NCBI GenBank assembly: GCA_046199005.1
Contig: CP176050.1
Location: forward strand, 1,674,001-1,738,000
DNA: 64,000 bases
Direction: 5' to 3'
Source of the DNA: Ascidiimonas sp046199005
GTDB taxonomy: Bacteria; Bacteroidota; Bacteroidia; Flavobacteriales; Flavobacteriaceae
Shown here: one piece after another, positions 9,801 to 17,432 of the stretch
Layout of the letters: each line of letters begins with the position of its first letter
How positions within the stretch are numbered: position 1 is the first letter of the stretch
The notes under the pieces: model-generated
The model's input: only the letters and a program-made list of their open reading frames with translations
What the model was told of the DNA's origin: nothing
The model's database searches: none
Program-made: the position numbers and the translations under genes

Positions 9801-10536
9801 AAGCCGCAGCCAGCATACCCTGTAGATCCTCTTTCGTAAATAATTCCTGCATAGAAAGCCTCAGTTCAATTACATTTCTATGCGCTACCGCAACGCCTTT
9901 GGGCTGCCCTGTAGAACCTGAAGTATAAATTACATAAGCCAGGTCGTTTGTACTGGCTTTAATCGTATAGTTTTTATGCGTTTCAAGGGCATCCATTCTG
10001 ATCACTTTTTCTACCGGATTGCAAAGGGACGCAGTCGTATTTGTATCAACAATAGCGGCAGCGGCGTTGGAATGCGAAAGCATGTATTCAATGCGCTCTC
10101 TCGGATAGGCAGGATCTAAAGGCACGTAAGCACAGCCTGCCTGCATCACGCCTATGAGGGTGGCGATCAATTCCCAGCTTCGTTCTATACATACCCCAAC
10201 CAGCGATTGAGGTTTTACTGCTAAGACCTCAAGCGTACCGGCAACCTGTGCTGCCTTTTCTAGAAGCGTTTGGTAATCTATTCGTTGCTCACCATCGATG
10301 ATGGCTGTCTTCTCAGGATTCAAAAGCATTTGTTTTGTAATGAGTCCGCAAACGGTAGTCTCCAGTTTGTATTTGTCAGTAGGCAACCAATTCTGAATAG
10401 ATTTCTCATCAGTAGCATCTGCATCTAAAGAAAGTGCTGTATGCTTAGTTTTAAAAGTATCGGAGATGCTTCCGGAGTCTTTTAGCTGTTTTTGATCGTT
10501 TTTGTTTCTTGCTATTGTGGGGGTTGATTTATTCAT
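6865..10536 (-). CDS. NRPS-like fusion: adenylation - carrier protein - alpha-oxoamine synthase
   Basis: A 1223-residue single-chain assembly line. Residues about 60-540 are an amino-acid adenylation domain: A3 YVIYTSGSTGQPKG (201-214), A5 NAYGPTE (336-342), A7 YKTGDL (421-426), A8 GRADQQVKIRGYRIELEEIE (439-458), and catalytic Lys530 in LPNDKLDR. Residues about 570-645 are a peptidyl carrier with Ser606 (DQGLDSLS) for phosphopantetheine. Residues about 690-1085 are a PLP enzyme of the alpha-oxoamine synthase family (VDEAHSFGFYG at 901-911, Schiff-base Lys936 in TTLSKALGSLGG). These enzymes join an acyl thioester to an amino acid with loss of CO2. The last ~120 residues resemble an SCP2-like sterol-carrier domain, weakly. 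The inferred product is an amino ketone made from a carrier-bound amino acid. No condensation or thioesterase domain and no partner genes lie nearby. Confidence 0.9.
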   Translation of the reverse strand: MNKSTPTIARNKNDQKQLKDSGSISDTFKTKHTALSLDADATDEKSIQNWLPTDKYKLETTVCGLITKQMLLNPEKTAIIDGEQRIDYQTLLEKAAQVAGTLEVLAVKPQSLVGVCIERSWELIATLIGVMQAGCAYVPLDPAYPRERIEYMLSHSNAAAAIVDTNTTASLCNPVEKVIRMDALETHKNYTIKASTNDLAYVIYTSGSTGQPKGVAVAHRNVIELRLSMQELFTKEDLQGMLAAASVCFDTSVMEIMGTLFLGGTLILAKNALDINKIPASNEIRTCVMVPSAVQALLTTERLPQNVTCLVFGGEALKQSLVRQVYDLHPHLRVLNAYGPTEDTVYSTIAEIPAQVETITIGTSVPNILDENLQPVSQGVAGELYLAGSKLAKGYLYDEAKTKERFIKVAPTNTITHDRLYKTGDLCRRTAEGAIEFLGRADQQVKIRGYRIELEEIENALEAMPEIEAAAAVAIEGATGQKMLVAYVVRKNKSVTDTAIKSFLLDRLPAYMVPTVIRYLTALPLLPNDKLDRAKLMHLEQEVQSEQELKAAKNVHKLAERLFLSSEEKSKGIQTIITSELATILNLGDPQGVLSDRSFTDQGLDSLSILEFGSRLTNLFHQKISAEVLLKYDSASALTHYILSLNEGASEQASNEVATHNTSDTLASFQTHIQSSHPTFQAAKANAWSATDKSKLVQEVMQMVNDDRRNPYSKVLRTGSATKGIVGDAYNDEVQEAIIWTTNLYLGLNRDPAVMKQASLALDSFGTGMGTSAAASGMTDQHLEFEKEFAELTGKPAACLFPTGYTANVGAIAGLLGKHDVVIIDQLCHASIVDGARLCGATIRTFQHNNTADLEAVLQSEISPYRTVLVVLEGVYSMGEGAAPVAEIVRAAKKYDALVLVDEAHSFGFYGKNGAGICAAQGVTEEVDFIMTTLSKALGSLGGVVSASREHIDLLKSASRAYIFQASISPADMAAALTSLRRLRADEDLRKRLWDTTRYMRQRFEEAGYDLGTGDGPIVTPHFSDKDKLYAIVQNLYQRGIQTSAVTYPIVESGRGRLRLICSAAHTKSDVDKTLEALIAAEREVDEQLRKQPDAIKTSNVTTAAIKDWAQDFVAYLKSTLESATTPLPDLMLIAKNPEKSEEVRITLKDGEVKLNDHPLKVLPTCSLLIKEASVIDALRSSDPQKLLRCISKGSCVLNGQTEPFIWFFARLAEQRKQLETVI

Positions 10537-11120
10537 GTGCTTTTAAATATTTGAGTTGTTTGCTTTTGTAATAAGTTAAATGGAAGGAGTATATCGTTTG
10601 AAAAGAAGTGATCGAAATAGCGAGTAGTATATCAGTATGTTACATGGAAATGATATTCGCACTGGCTGTTTCCACATTTCCATTTATTGAAAACGTACCC
10701 TCCAAACAACACTACTTTTTAAGGTATAACTTATTGTAAATATACGAATTGTATATATTTTTTATAGGAAAAAACCTTAATAAACGAAATAGAAAAAGAT
10801 ATCTTTAACGCTGATGAGAAGTAAAACCAATTCCTGATTTTGTTATGGTTCTTTCATTTTGTATCAAGTAAATTTTGTGGTGACTACAATGAAATTATTA
10901 GTTACACCCTTTCTTTCTATTTCATTTTTACATCTAGTTATTTGGTAATAAAAGTGGGATAGGTAAAAAAGTTGGGGTGTAGTTTTACTTCTCTTCTTTT
11001 TTGCCTTTTCAGGAACGAGCGTTAAAAAAATAGCCAGTGGCTATTTTTAGCGAAGTAGCCAGCTGGCGCTAGAGCATAAAAAAGGAGACTTTCTCGATAG
11101 GTGTTTTTTAAAAGATTCAT
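10537..11120. other. Gene-free region upstream of the NRPS-like gene
   Basis: No open frame of coding quality. It must contain the promoter of the NRPS-like gene, but no consensus stands out. A short hairpin lies at 11024-11047 (AAAAATAGCCA/TGGCTATTTTT), followed by a partial repeat of it. A relative of that hairpin (CAGCCACTGGCTGTTTTT) occurs near 32694-32711. The IS element has inserted at the right edge. Confidence 0.5.
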
Positions 11121-11146
11121 TGTCTCGTCCTGAAATAGCGTTACAC
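11121..11146 (+). repeat. IS3 left inverted repeat
   Basis: Pairs with 12475-12500 at 20 of 26 positions. Its outer end abuts the CAT target duplication. Confidence 0.85.
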
Positions 11147-11161
11147 TAAAATTCAAGTGTA

Positions 11162-11548
11162 ATGAAAAGTAATTATGTAAAGCGTACCCAAAAGGACTAT
11201 CCTATGTCATTTAAGCTGCGTGTAGTTCAAGAGATTGAAACAGGAGAACTCACTCGTTCTCAAGCGTTATCGAAGTATGGTATTCAAGCAAGATCTACTC
11301 TTGGCACATGGTTAAGAAAATATGGTAACTTTGATTGGGAGAACCAAAGTTATAAGCCAATGCCCAAAAGTCCTCAACAGCGTATCATTGAACTAGAAGA
11401 AAAGATTAAGCTTTTAGAGAAACAAAAAGCCAGAGCAGAGTACCTGGCGGAGCGTGCCGATAAGAAAGCTATCTTGTTCGATATGATGATCGATCTAGCA
11501 GAAAAGGAATTTAATATTCCGATCAGAAAAAACTCCAAACCCAAGTAA
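11162..11548 (+). CDS. IS3-family transposase OrfA (helix-turn-helix)
   Basis: A 128-residue OrfA. The N-terminal half is an HTH of the Tnp_1/InsE type (SFKLRVVQEIETGELTRSQA, then SKYGIQARSTLGTWLRKYG) that binds the element's ends. Residues about 75-115 form a leucine-zipper-like helix (RIIELEEKIKLLEKQKARAE) used for multimerisation. The OrfA end overlaps an open stretch of the OrfB frame, so a -1 frameshift would yield the OrfAB transposase. OrfA alone usually represses transposition. Full-length with no visible defect. Confidence 0.93.
   Translation: MKSNYVKRTQKDYPMSFKLRVVQEIETGELTRSQALSKYGIQARSTLGTWLRKYGNFDWENQSYKPMPKSPQQRIIELEEKIKLLEKQKARAEYLAERADKKAILFDMMIDLAEKEFNIPIRKNSKPK
11527..11533 (+). 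promoter_or_regulatory. Programmed -1 frameshift heptamer (A AAA AAC)
   Basis: In the OrfA frame the bases read A-AAA-AAC, a canonical X XXY YYZ slippery heptamer. The orfB frame is open upstream of its ATG across this point, so slipping back one base joins OrfA to OrfB. IS3 elements make their active OrfAB transposase this way. The coding consequence is read directly; efficiency is unknown. Confidence 0.8.
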
Positions 11549-11553
11549 TCGAT

Positions 11554-12450
11554 ATGTTTAGAGTACCGTATCAAGAAAGTATCTCATCTACCTGTGAGTT
11601 GCTTGGGATTAGTAGGCAGGTATATTACAGAGCAATTGCTTCAAGAGCAAAACGACAAACTGTGGCAAAGCAGGTCATAGACTTAGTTCACTCAATCCGT
11701 ATAGAACAGCCACGTATTGGAACAAGAAAGCTGTATCATATACTGAAAAAGCCTTTACAAGAGCTAGGTGTTGGAAGGGATCGGTTGTTTGCTATTCTAA
11801 AAGCAAATCATATGCTTATCAAACCCAAGAGGAGTTATCATATCACCACCAACTCCCATCATCGTTTTAGAAAGCACAACAATTTGATAGAAAACCTATC
11901 AATCAACAGACCTGAACAGGTCTGGGTGGCCGATATAACTTATATAGGCAACAGGCAAAATCCGATGTATCTCTCATTAGTTACAGATGCTTATTCTAAA
12001 AAAATCATGGGATATTATGTCTCTAATACCCTAGAGACCAATAGCTCAATTAAAGCATTGAAATTAGCCATAAAGAATAGATACTATCCAATTCAACAAC
12101 TCATACATCATTCTGACCGTGGGTTACAATACTGTAGTGATCATTACCAAAGAACACTACATAAACATAACATGGAGTGTAGCATGACACAAAAGTATGA
12201 TCCGTACCAAAATGCCATAGCCGAAAGGATCAATGGTATCTTAAAACAAGAATTCTTAATCCAAAACAGTCAGGCCAATCTAAAAATAATGAGAAAAATA
12301 GTTAAACAAAGTATTCATATTTACAATACCAAAAGACCTCATTTATCATGTAGTATGTTAACACCAGAGCGAATGCACAATCAAAATAAGATCAAAATCA
12401 AATCCTATAGAACAAAAAACACTGAAGAGTTGCAACTCTTCAGTGTTTAA
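11554..12450 (+). CDS. IS3-family transposase OrfB (DDE integrase core)
   Basis: A 298-residue OrfB with an N-terminal HTH_21-like region (ISSTCELLGISRQVYYRA) and an rve integrase core. The DDE triad is visible: first Asp in QVWVADITYIG, second in LIHHSDRGLQYCS, and Glu in PYQNAIAERINGILKQEF. The end keeps the usual YNTKRPHLSCSMLTPERMH segment. It is read most likely as an OrfAB fusion through the frameshift site at 11527, although its own ATG at 11554 exists. The last ten codons lie inside a perfect palindrome. Intact and full-length. Confidence 0.94.
   Translation: MFRVPYQESISSTCELLGISRQVYYRAIASRAKRQTVAKQVIDLVHSIRIEQPRIGTRKLYHILKKPLQELGVGRDRLFAILKANHMLIKPKRSYHITTNSHHRFRKHNNLIENLSINRPEQVWVADITYIGNRQNPMYLSLVTDAYSKKIMGYYVSNTLETNSSIKALKLAIKNRYYPIQQLIHHSDRGLQYCSDHYQRTLHKHNMECSMTQKYDPYQNAIAERINGILKQEFLIQNSQANLKIMRKIVKQSIHIYNTKRPHLSCSMLTPERMHNQNKIKIKSYRTKNTEELQLFSV
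12418..12447 (+). terminator. Perfect 30-bp palindrome at the end of orfB
   Basis: AACACTGAAGAGTTG is followed directly by its reverse complement. It overlaps the final codons of orfB and ends just before the TAA. It may terminate IS transcription or limit read-through; the lack of a U tract makes a simple intrinsic terminator uncertain. Confidence 0.55.
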
Positions 12451-12474
12451 GTGTATTTTTAACTAATCTAAAAA

Positions 12475-12500
12475 CTGTAACGGTTTTTTAGGACTAGTCA
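12475..12500 (-). repeat. IS3 right inverted repeat
   Basis: Reverse complement starts TGACTAGTCCTAAAAAACCG and matches the left end at 20 of 26 positions. CAT follows immediately. Confidence 0.85.
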
Positions 12501-13659
12501 CATCAACTTTTAAAACCGTAAACAACTTCCTAAAAAGTCTCTTCCGAAGAGACGGAACTTGGACTTTACTATTTTAAGAGCAGCAACCAGAAAGTACCCT
12601 GAGTGCTTGCACTGAGCCATGGTCGAAGAGGAATCGAAGGGAACGGAAGTTATTCACCACACTGACGAGAAAGGAAGCACGTAGCGAAATTCCGAGTTTG
12701 TATTTAACCGACCTTTTTTAAATTCCGTAGTAAAACAAAGGGGTTTGGGGCAAGGGACAATGGAAGCTGGCCAAAGAGTTTTCTGCGACAGCGAAAACGG
12801 TCTGGCTCGCGCAGGGGAAAACCGCTGTAGCTTTTCAAGGAATTTAAAAGTGAGTCTTGATTTTTGTTCCTGTTCATCAAGGAAAAGGAAAAGGAAAATG
12901 GAAAAATAAAATAGTTCCTTTACTTTTTTTCATCGCCAAAAAAAGTAACAACCCCGAAGCATCGGGGCTAAGGCTGATGAAAAAATCTTAAGAAAATGCT
13001 ACGGCACCAACTACCACGGATGAAAAGAAACTCCCCCGCGAAAATGCGGGGTCAAACAGTTTTTCATCCCTTTGCCCACGCTGCTGCCTTGATTTTTAAA
13101 GATTTCTTCAGTAGGCCATTTTCAGTTCTATCAAATATTTTGGTGCATTAAAAAAAATTAGGTTTTTAGCTATCTAAGCTTTAAAATGTTATTTTTTAGA
13201 AACTTTCAATTCAATTCTATTCTTGGCAACTAAAGACAACTGAAAATAAAAAACACCTCAAACTTATAATTTAAAGTTCGTTCCCCACAAAATTTACTTG
13301 ACCCCCAACTTTTTTAGTGATCCCTATTTTTAGATAAAAACCTCCCCAGAGCGCACCGGAAGCGTTCTAACAGTGAATTACGCGGGTGTAATACTATAAT
13401 ATCCTGTCTTTTAATCTATCATTAGCGATGAGATGGTTGATTTCCGGCACTGAGCGCTGCTGTTAAACATTTTGACTTTGGTAGTGTCACTGCGAGGTAC
13501 GAAGCAGTCTGTTTGGGCTTTCGTACGCTGTTTTAACGGATTGCTTCAGTCGTTCCTCCTTCGCAATGACGGTGGGAAAGGCAGATTCCTCCGGCGTACC
13601 GCCGTTCGGAATGACATTGTAAAGGGAAATGATGTTAAACGTATTCTAACAAGTACTAT
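12501..13659. other. Gene-free intergenic region with hairpin elements
   Basis: No frame here looks coding. Two small G+C hairpins are visible (CCCCGAAGCATCGGGG near 12951 and CCCCGCGAAAATGCGGGG near 13035), in the kind of A/T-flanked palindromic filler also seen at 22.3-22.6 and 32.4-32.8 kb. The right part is the repeat listed at 13485. It may be decayed mobile or intergenic repeat DNA. Confidence 0.5.
13485..13615. repeat. Dispersed repeat (GTCACTGCGAGG type), copy 1
   Basis: Begins GTCACTGCGAGGTACGAAGC and ends CGCCGTTCGGAATGACA. The ends and middle recur at 25168-25253 with deletions. CACTGCGAGG and its inverted relative CCTCCTTCGCAATGAC give it an inverted-repeat layout. A 65-codon frame crosses it but only reflects the repeat. 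Confidence 0.65.
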
Positions 13660-14256
13660 TTACAGCTGATGAATACTTCGCTTAAAGTGCTGAATCTCGT
13701 CGTAATCTTCTATCTGCAACAAATCCAGCAAATGTAACCAAGAGATCAATCCGTTTAAGTGGTAATGCGTCAAAACAGCACGGGCTTTTTTTAGAGCCTG
13801 ACTTTCAGACTGCTGGAAGGAACATCTAATTTTTTCTCCGTTTTTTAGATATATTAATAATTCATTTTCCGTACCGTTGGAACGCATGGGAGCGAAACGA
13901 CTTGTCCCATATAAATAATTACCATAATAATCTTCGAATCGTAAAAACTCCAGTTTTCCTATTTCCTCCAAAAGAAAAGAACGCTCATTAATGATAATCG
14001 ACGTTTTGGAAAAAATGAGTTCTCCTTTGAAATCCCCGTAAAGTTTCTGATACCGAAACTGATTCCATATTGCCATAGAAATCACAAACAAAAGAGAAAA
14101 AACAGCTAAGACAGAGATCAACAAACGGAGCCTGATATCATGAAACGTTTCTAAATAACCAAGTATGAAGATTGACAGGATAAGACCCAGCATGATAAAG
14201 TACTCCGGGTAGAAATATATGCCTTTTTTATGTTCAAAGATTCGAAAACTGGTCAT
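13660..14256 (-). CDS. Two-TM membrane protein, PH-like tail, unknown function
   Basis: The start at 14256 (MTSFRIFEHKKGIYFYPEYF) is chosen because it lies 17 bp downstream of the preceding gene's stop; an in-frame ATG at 14382 would overlap that gene by about 110 bp. The 198-residue product has two adjacent hydrophobic helices near residues 18-60, then a soluble beta-rich domain (KGELIFSKTSIIINERSF and NELLIYLKNGEKIRCSF) that recalls bacterial PH-like domains. I do not recognise a family. It follows a lipoprotein gene and is probably co-transcribed with it. Confidence 0.65.
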   Translation of the reverse strand: MTSFRIFEHKKGIYFYPEYFIMLGLILSIFILGYLETFHDIRLRLLISVLAVFSLLFVISMAIWNQFRYQKLYGDFKGELIFSKTSIIINERSFLLEEIGKLEFLRFEDYYGNYLYGTSRFAPMRSNGTENELLIYLKNGEKIRCSFQQSESQALKKARAVLTHYHLNGLISWLHLLDLLQIEDYDEIQHFKRSIHQL

Positions 14257-14272
14257 AAGACTTATCAAATTT

Positions 14273-14647
14273 TTACTGCAACCAGCAATGGGGTTCTGAA
14301 AATAATAATTTGCCTTTCTCATAACAAACGATCTGTTCTTTTGGATTCTCGATCCATATAAATTTGTCTGGAGAAGATGCACATACCAGTATAAATCTTT
14401 TTCGAAGCAGTAGCTCTTTGGTTACACCTTCATAAATAGCTATGGTCGCATTGTTTTTATGAGCATGAATCCATTCCAAAAAAACCCAAACCCCTTGATC
14501 ATGAGCCGAATCCACATGAAAAGCACCTTCCGGAAGCACGATTTGCTTTTTTTTAATCTCGTTGTTTTTTTTGGGTTCATACTGAAAGCAGGAAGCAGAG
14601 ATCATTAGTATCAAAACAAATACATATTTAAAAGACCTGACTTTCAT
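14273..14647 (-). CDS. Small lipoprotein of unknown function
   Basis: 124 residues with a lipoprotein signal peptide (MKVRSFKYVFVLILMISASC, lipobox SASC). The mature domain has charged and aromatic residues and no recognisable motif; it includes the WIHAHKNNATIAIYEGV and FIWIENPKEQIVCYEKGK strands. It lies directly upstream of the two-TM protein, with which it probably forms a two-gene unit. The partner arrangement of lipoprotein plus inner-membrane protein suggests an envelope role, but that is a guess. Confidence 0.65.
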   Translation of the reverse strand: MKVRSFKYVFVLILMISASCFQYEPKKNNEIKKKQIVLPEGAFHVDSAHDQGVWVFLEWIHAHKNNATIAIYEGVTKELLLRKRFILVCASSPDKFIWIENPKEQIVCYEKGKLLFSEPHCWLQ

Positions 14648-14710
14648 AATTCCTGACCTCAGCTTATAATCCTATTAATACAATTTCGCATCTGAAACAG
14701 CAGTAAGAAC

Positions 14711-16099
14711 TTACTTGGTTTTTTCAATATACTCTTTAAACACCGCAATAGGGATGAGTCCGGTCCATCCGCAGAAATCTTTTTTGGCGGGCATCCCGTA
14801 GGAAATAAGGTCCGGCGCATAATTTTCCCAAAAGGTGCCGGTTGCTTCAAATACTTCGGCAATGGCGGTATAGGTCTTTTGTGCCAGATCACTGGCAAGT
14901 TCGTGTTTGTTATTGGCGGTAAGCCCTTTTAACACCATATAGGAGGTCGGTGCCCAAACACCGCCCAGCCAGTAATCACCCCATCCTTTGTAATCGGGAT
15001 CGTCTGCCGACAAAGCGGGTAGGGGGGTCTTGCGGTAAAATTCCTCGGGATTGGTGAGGTGTGCCAGGAAGGTATCCAGTTTTTCTTCGGGGACTACTTC
15101 GCCCAGCAGGGTCCAGTACATGCCTATGTGCTTGCGTTTGATCTGTTTGCCATAACCCAGATCGTAATAATAGGCATCTTCCTCATTCCAGCAATGGGTA
15201 TTCAGTGCTTCTTTCACTTCGCTATGAAAACGTTCGTAGGCAGCAATATCCTGAGTCGCGCCGATTTCTTTGGCTATAAATTTTAGCTGTAAGGCAAACA
15301 TGGCCATTTGCGCCGAAAGATCGACCAGTCGTCCCTGCTCATTCCAGACGCCCTGAAGGGTCTCTACATACTCAGCAATAAAAGTATTGAGGCGTTCTTC
15401 GGCGGTAGCGCCGCCCATTTTCCCGAGTTTGTCGCCTAGCTCGTGATGGGTCATGCCGTTGCCTTCATCGGTAGTCCACCCTCGGGGGAAGCGTGGGATA
15501 TTATCCATGCCCATGCCCAGGGTATCGCCCCAAAAGAGTTTGTCTTCGCCCTGGTAGCGGTTGACGTGAAACTCAAAATTCTTTTTCAGTATCGGATATA
15601 CACGACGGAGCCGTTCGGGATCTTTTTTAACGGAGTAGATCTCGGTTTCTGCAAAAGCGAGGAGGGGCGGATTTATAGAAACCGGATGCGCTTTAGACCA
15701 TAAGGAGCGTCCGTCCTGCCGGTATTCCCTGCCGATAAAGCCGTCGTCTTCCATACGGTCGTAGAAATTATCCAGTGCCTGATACACTGGTAATTCGTCC
15801 AGATGGTATTTGGCAAAACTCACGATAAAGCAGGTATCCCACAGAAAAATATTATCGGAGAAAGCGGCATCTACAAAGGGCTTTTTAAAGAAAGGCTCGC
15901 TGTCGCCGCCGCGGACTTTAGAGCGGGTGATCTCCAGCGCCTTGTCGTACATACGTTGTTGCAATTCGGGCGTCACCTTAAAGGCTTCACAGTCATTGGC
16001 GGGTTTTTCAACAGCACGTTCTTCTTCTTTACAGGAAGTAAGAGCGGTAGCCCCCAACACCCCCAGGGCTATATTTTTACTAAAATCTCTACGTTTCAT
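14711..16099 (-). CDS. GH63/trehalase-like (alpha/alpha)6-barrel glycoside hydrolase, lipoprotein
   Basis: 462 residues. The leader (MKRRDFSKNIALGVLGATAL, then TSC) combines a twin-arginine start with a lipobox Cys, as in Tat-exported lipoproteins. The body is an (alpha/alpha)6 barrel of the GH37/GH63/mannosylglycerate-hydrolase type: DNIFLWDTCFIVSFAKYH near residue 83, GREYRQDGRSLWS, GWTTDEGNGMTHHELGDK, and WGDYWLGGVWAPTSYMVLKG in the C-terminal third. Family members cleave alpha-linked glucose or mannose disaccharides. The substrate is not assignable. The start is the first ATG, giving the Tat motif. No sugar-transport genes adjoin it. Confidence 0.8.
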   Translation of the reverse strand: MKRRDFSKNIALGVLGATALTSCKEEERAVEKPANDCEAFKVTPELQQRMYDKALEITRSKVRGGDSEPFFKKPFVDAAFSDNIFLWDTCFIVSFAKYHLDELPVYQALDNFYDRMEDDGFIGREYRQDGRSLWSKAHPVSINPPLLAFAETEIYSVKKDPERLRRVYPILKKNFEFHVNRYQGEDKLFWGDTLGMGMDNIPRFPRGWTTDEGNGMTHHELGDKLGKMGGATAEERLNTFIAEYVETLQGVWNEQGRLVDLSAQMAMFALQLKFIAKEIGATQDIAAYERFHSEVKEALNTHCWNEEDAYYYDLGYGKQIKRKHIGMYWTLLGEVVPEEKLDTFLAHLTNPEEFYRKTPLPALSADDPDYKGWGDYWLGGVWAPTSYMVLKGLTANNKHELASDLAQKTYTAIAEVFEATGTFWENYAPDLISYGMPAKKDFCGWTGLIPIAVFKEYIEKTK

Positions 16100-16285
16100 A
16101 GGTACGGATACTTTACTTGTTGAAAGCTAAGGAAAAATTTTGGAAGTGGGTTTTTTATCCTTGGGTTAACGGTTTTTTTATGGCTCTGGGCAAAGCACCG
16201 TGAGCTTTTTAGTATATTCTAAAGTTAGCCAAAACAGACCACGCGTTAGGCTATGAGCTATGTCCTCGGTTGAAAAACGTTTAAT

Positions 16286-16759
16286 TTAAAGCCCATTATT
16301 CAAAAAATAACTTGTCTTGGAATCATACTCAGCTAAAAAAATAAAGTTCGGCGCATTTGTATTACCTATAGCAATTACGCCAAAATCTTGATTGAATATT
16401 ATGGGCTCGGTAAGATCAGCTCTTGTATTTGTGTTACTGTAGAAACTGAACATATGGTCTTTAATTTCTGGTATATATAGTTTATCAGGATTATTTATTT
16501 TGAATTCATCTACTGCGAAAGATAGTGTTCCTGTTTCGGTATTTAAGATGAAAACCATATTCTTTGATTTATCATCTTCATTTTCATAAGAATATCGGAT
16601 AAGATTTCCTTCTCTGAAAATTTTCAGATTATAGGTATATGTTTTTGATAGCGAATCAGAATTATAAATATGAAGTATTCTTTGTTGGCTTGCAGTTTTA
16701 TTTTGATTACCGCATCCCATCAAAAACAAAAGGCTTAATAAAAGGAATAAATATTTCAA
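16286..16759 (-). CDS. Small lipoprotein of unknown function, TTG start
   Basis: 157 residues with leader MKYLFLLLSLLFLMGC (lipobox LMGC). The start codon is TTG; no in-frame ATG precedes it and the leader begins exactly there. The mature part is beta-rich without a known motif. It is the leftmost member of the minus-strand run of small genes, and an attC-like hairpin lies directly upstream at 16767-16816. It could be a cassette gene relying on upstream transcription. Confidence 0.6.
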   Translation of the reverse strand: MKYLFLLLSLLFLMGCGNQNKTASQQRILHIYNSDSLSKTYTYNLKIFREGNLIRYSYENEDDKSKNMVFILNTETGTLSFAVDEFKINNPDKLYIPEIKDHMFSFYSNTNTRADLTEPIIFNQDFGVIAIGNTNAPNFIFLAEYDSKTSYFLNNGL

Positions 16760-16766
16760 ATGTTTT

Positions 16767-16816
16767 ACAACGGCTGGGCTAAACTGTGTGTTAATGCAGT
16801 TTAGGTTTTGTTAGCA
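16767..16816 (-). other. attC-like imperfect hairpin 1
   Basis: ACAAC at the left and GTTAGC at the right enclose the inverted repeat GCTAAACTG/CAGTTTAGG around a 10-nt loop. It sits between two minus-strand genes and overlaps the last codons of the 205-residue gene (D-A-N-K-T-stop). The resemblance to integron attC sites is structural; the 7-bp cores do not match the strict consensus. Confidence 0.4.
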
Positions 16817-17418
16817 TCAGTTTTTTCTTCTATCGAATCGGTTATTGGAAGTATTGGTTTTAAATTAGACGGTATTATGCTTCCAGACTTATTCGCTAAA
16901 ATCATGAGTAAAGTCCCAAAAAAACCTCTTAATTTTCCCAATTCGTTTGTGAAAATCATTTGTTTGCCGACAGGTCTGATATCAAACAAATTAATCCTTT
17001 TATTATCCAATAGATTTGCTCCTCCGATTTTTTTATAATGTTCCAATCGCTCAATCTGATCCGACATTGGTCTACTCCCTTCATCAATCATTCGTTGGGT
17101 TGCATCCATTTCTCTCAATATGCCTTCAGATAATACTTTTATTTCAGTTATGAACGAAGCGCACGAAGTCTGCAATGCTAGGAGGTTTTCCCTAAGTTCA
17201 GAGCTGAAAGATAGTTCTTGAATAACCTCACCAATTCTCATTCTTAATCTTTGAACGGCTTGACATACTTCACCTGTAAACTCAGCTTCATATGGACTAT
17301 ATAGAAGTCTATAATCTGAAAGTTCACTAAAGAACTTTGATATAATTTCTTGTTCTGCTGGGGTAATGTCCTTTTCTAGTACTAGAAAACCCAAATTAAG
17401 TTTGATCTTTAGTCCCAT
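16801..17418 (-). CDS. Unknown protein, 205 residues, helical
   Basis: A cytoplasmic protein with no signal peptide or membrane helix that I do not recognise. The middle (about 30-130) is mostly helical with heptad-like spacing (VCQAVQRLRMRIGEVIQEL, CASFITEIKVLSEGILREM). Later segments include IGGANLLDNKRINLFDIRP and GKQMIFTNELGKLRGFFGT. The last five codons are part of an attC-like hairpin. Flanked on both sides by such hairpins and lacking functional relatives nearby, it fits a single-gene cassette. Function unknown. Confidence 0.6.
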   Translation of the reverse strand: MGLKIKLNLGFLVLEKDITPAEQEIISKFFSELSDYRLLYSPYEAEFTGEVCQAVQRLRMRIGEVIQELSFSSELRENLLALQTSCASFITEIKVLSEGILREMDATQRMIDEGSRPMSDQIERLEHYKKIGGANLLDNKRINLFDIRPVGKQMIFTNELGKLRGFFGTLLMILANKSGSIIPSNLKPILPITDSIEEKTDANKT

Positions 17419-17432
17419 ATGTTTTAATTGCT

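Larger units (their letters stand above)
11121..12500 (+). mobile_element. Complete IS3-family insertion sequence, 1380 bp
   Basis: The ends form imperfect 26-bp inverted repeats (11121-11146, starting TGTCTCGTCCTGAAATAGCG, and 12475-12500) with 20 of 26 positions matching; both ends are TG...CA. A 3-bp direct repeat CAT flanks the element (11118-11120 and 12501-12503), the size of target duplication IS3 elements make. Inside are orfA and orfB with a programmed-frameshift heptamer. Both frames are intact, so it may still be mobile. Confidence 0.92.

Noticed and set aside
13472..13669. 65-codon plus-strand frame
   Set aside because: It spans a dispersed intergenic repeat whose other copy at 25168 has no such frame.
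14257..14382. Upstream extension of the two-TM protein
   Set aside because: It overlaps the preceding lipoprotein gene by about 110 bp; the ATG at 14256 follows its stop closely.
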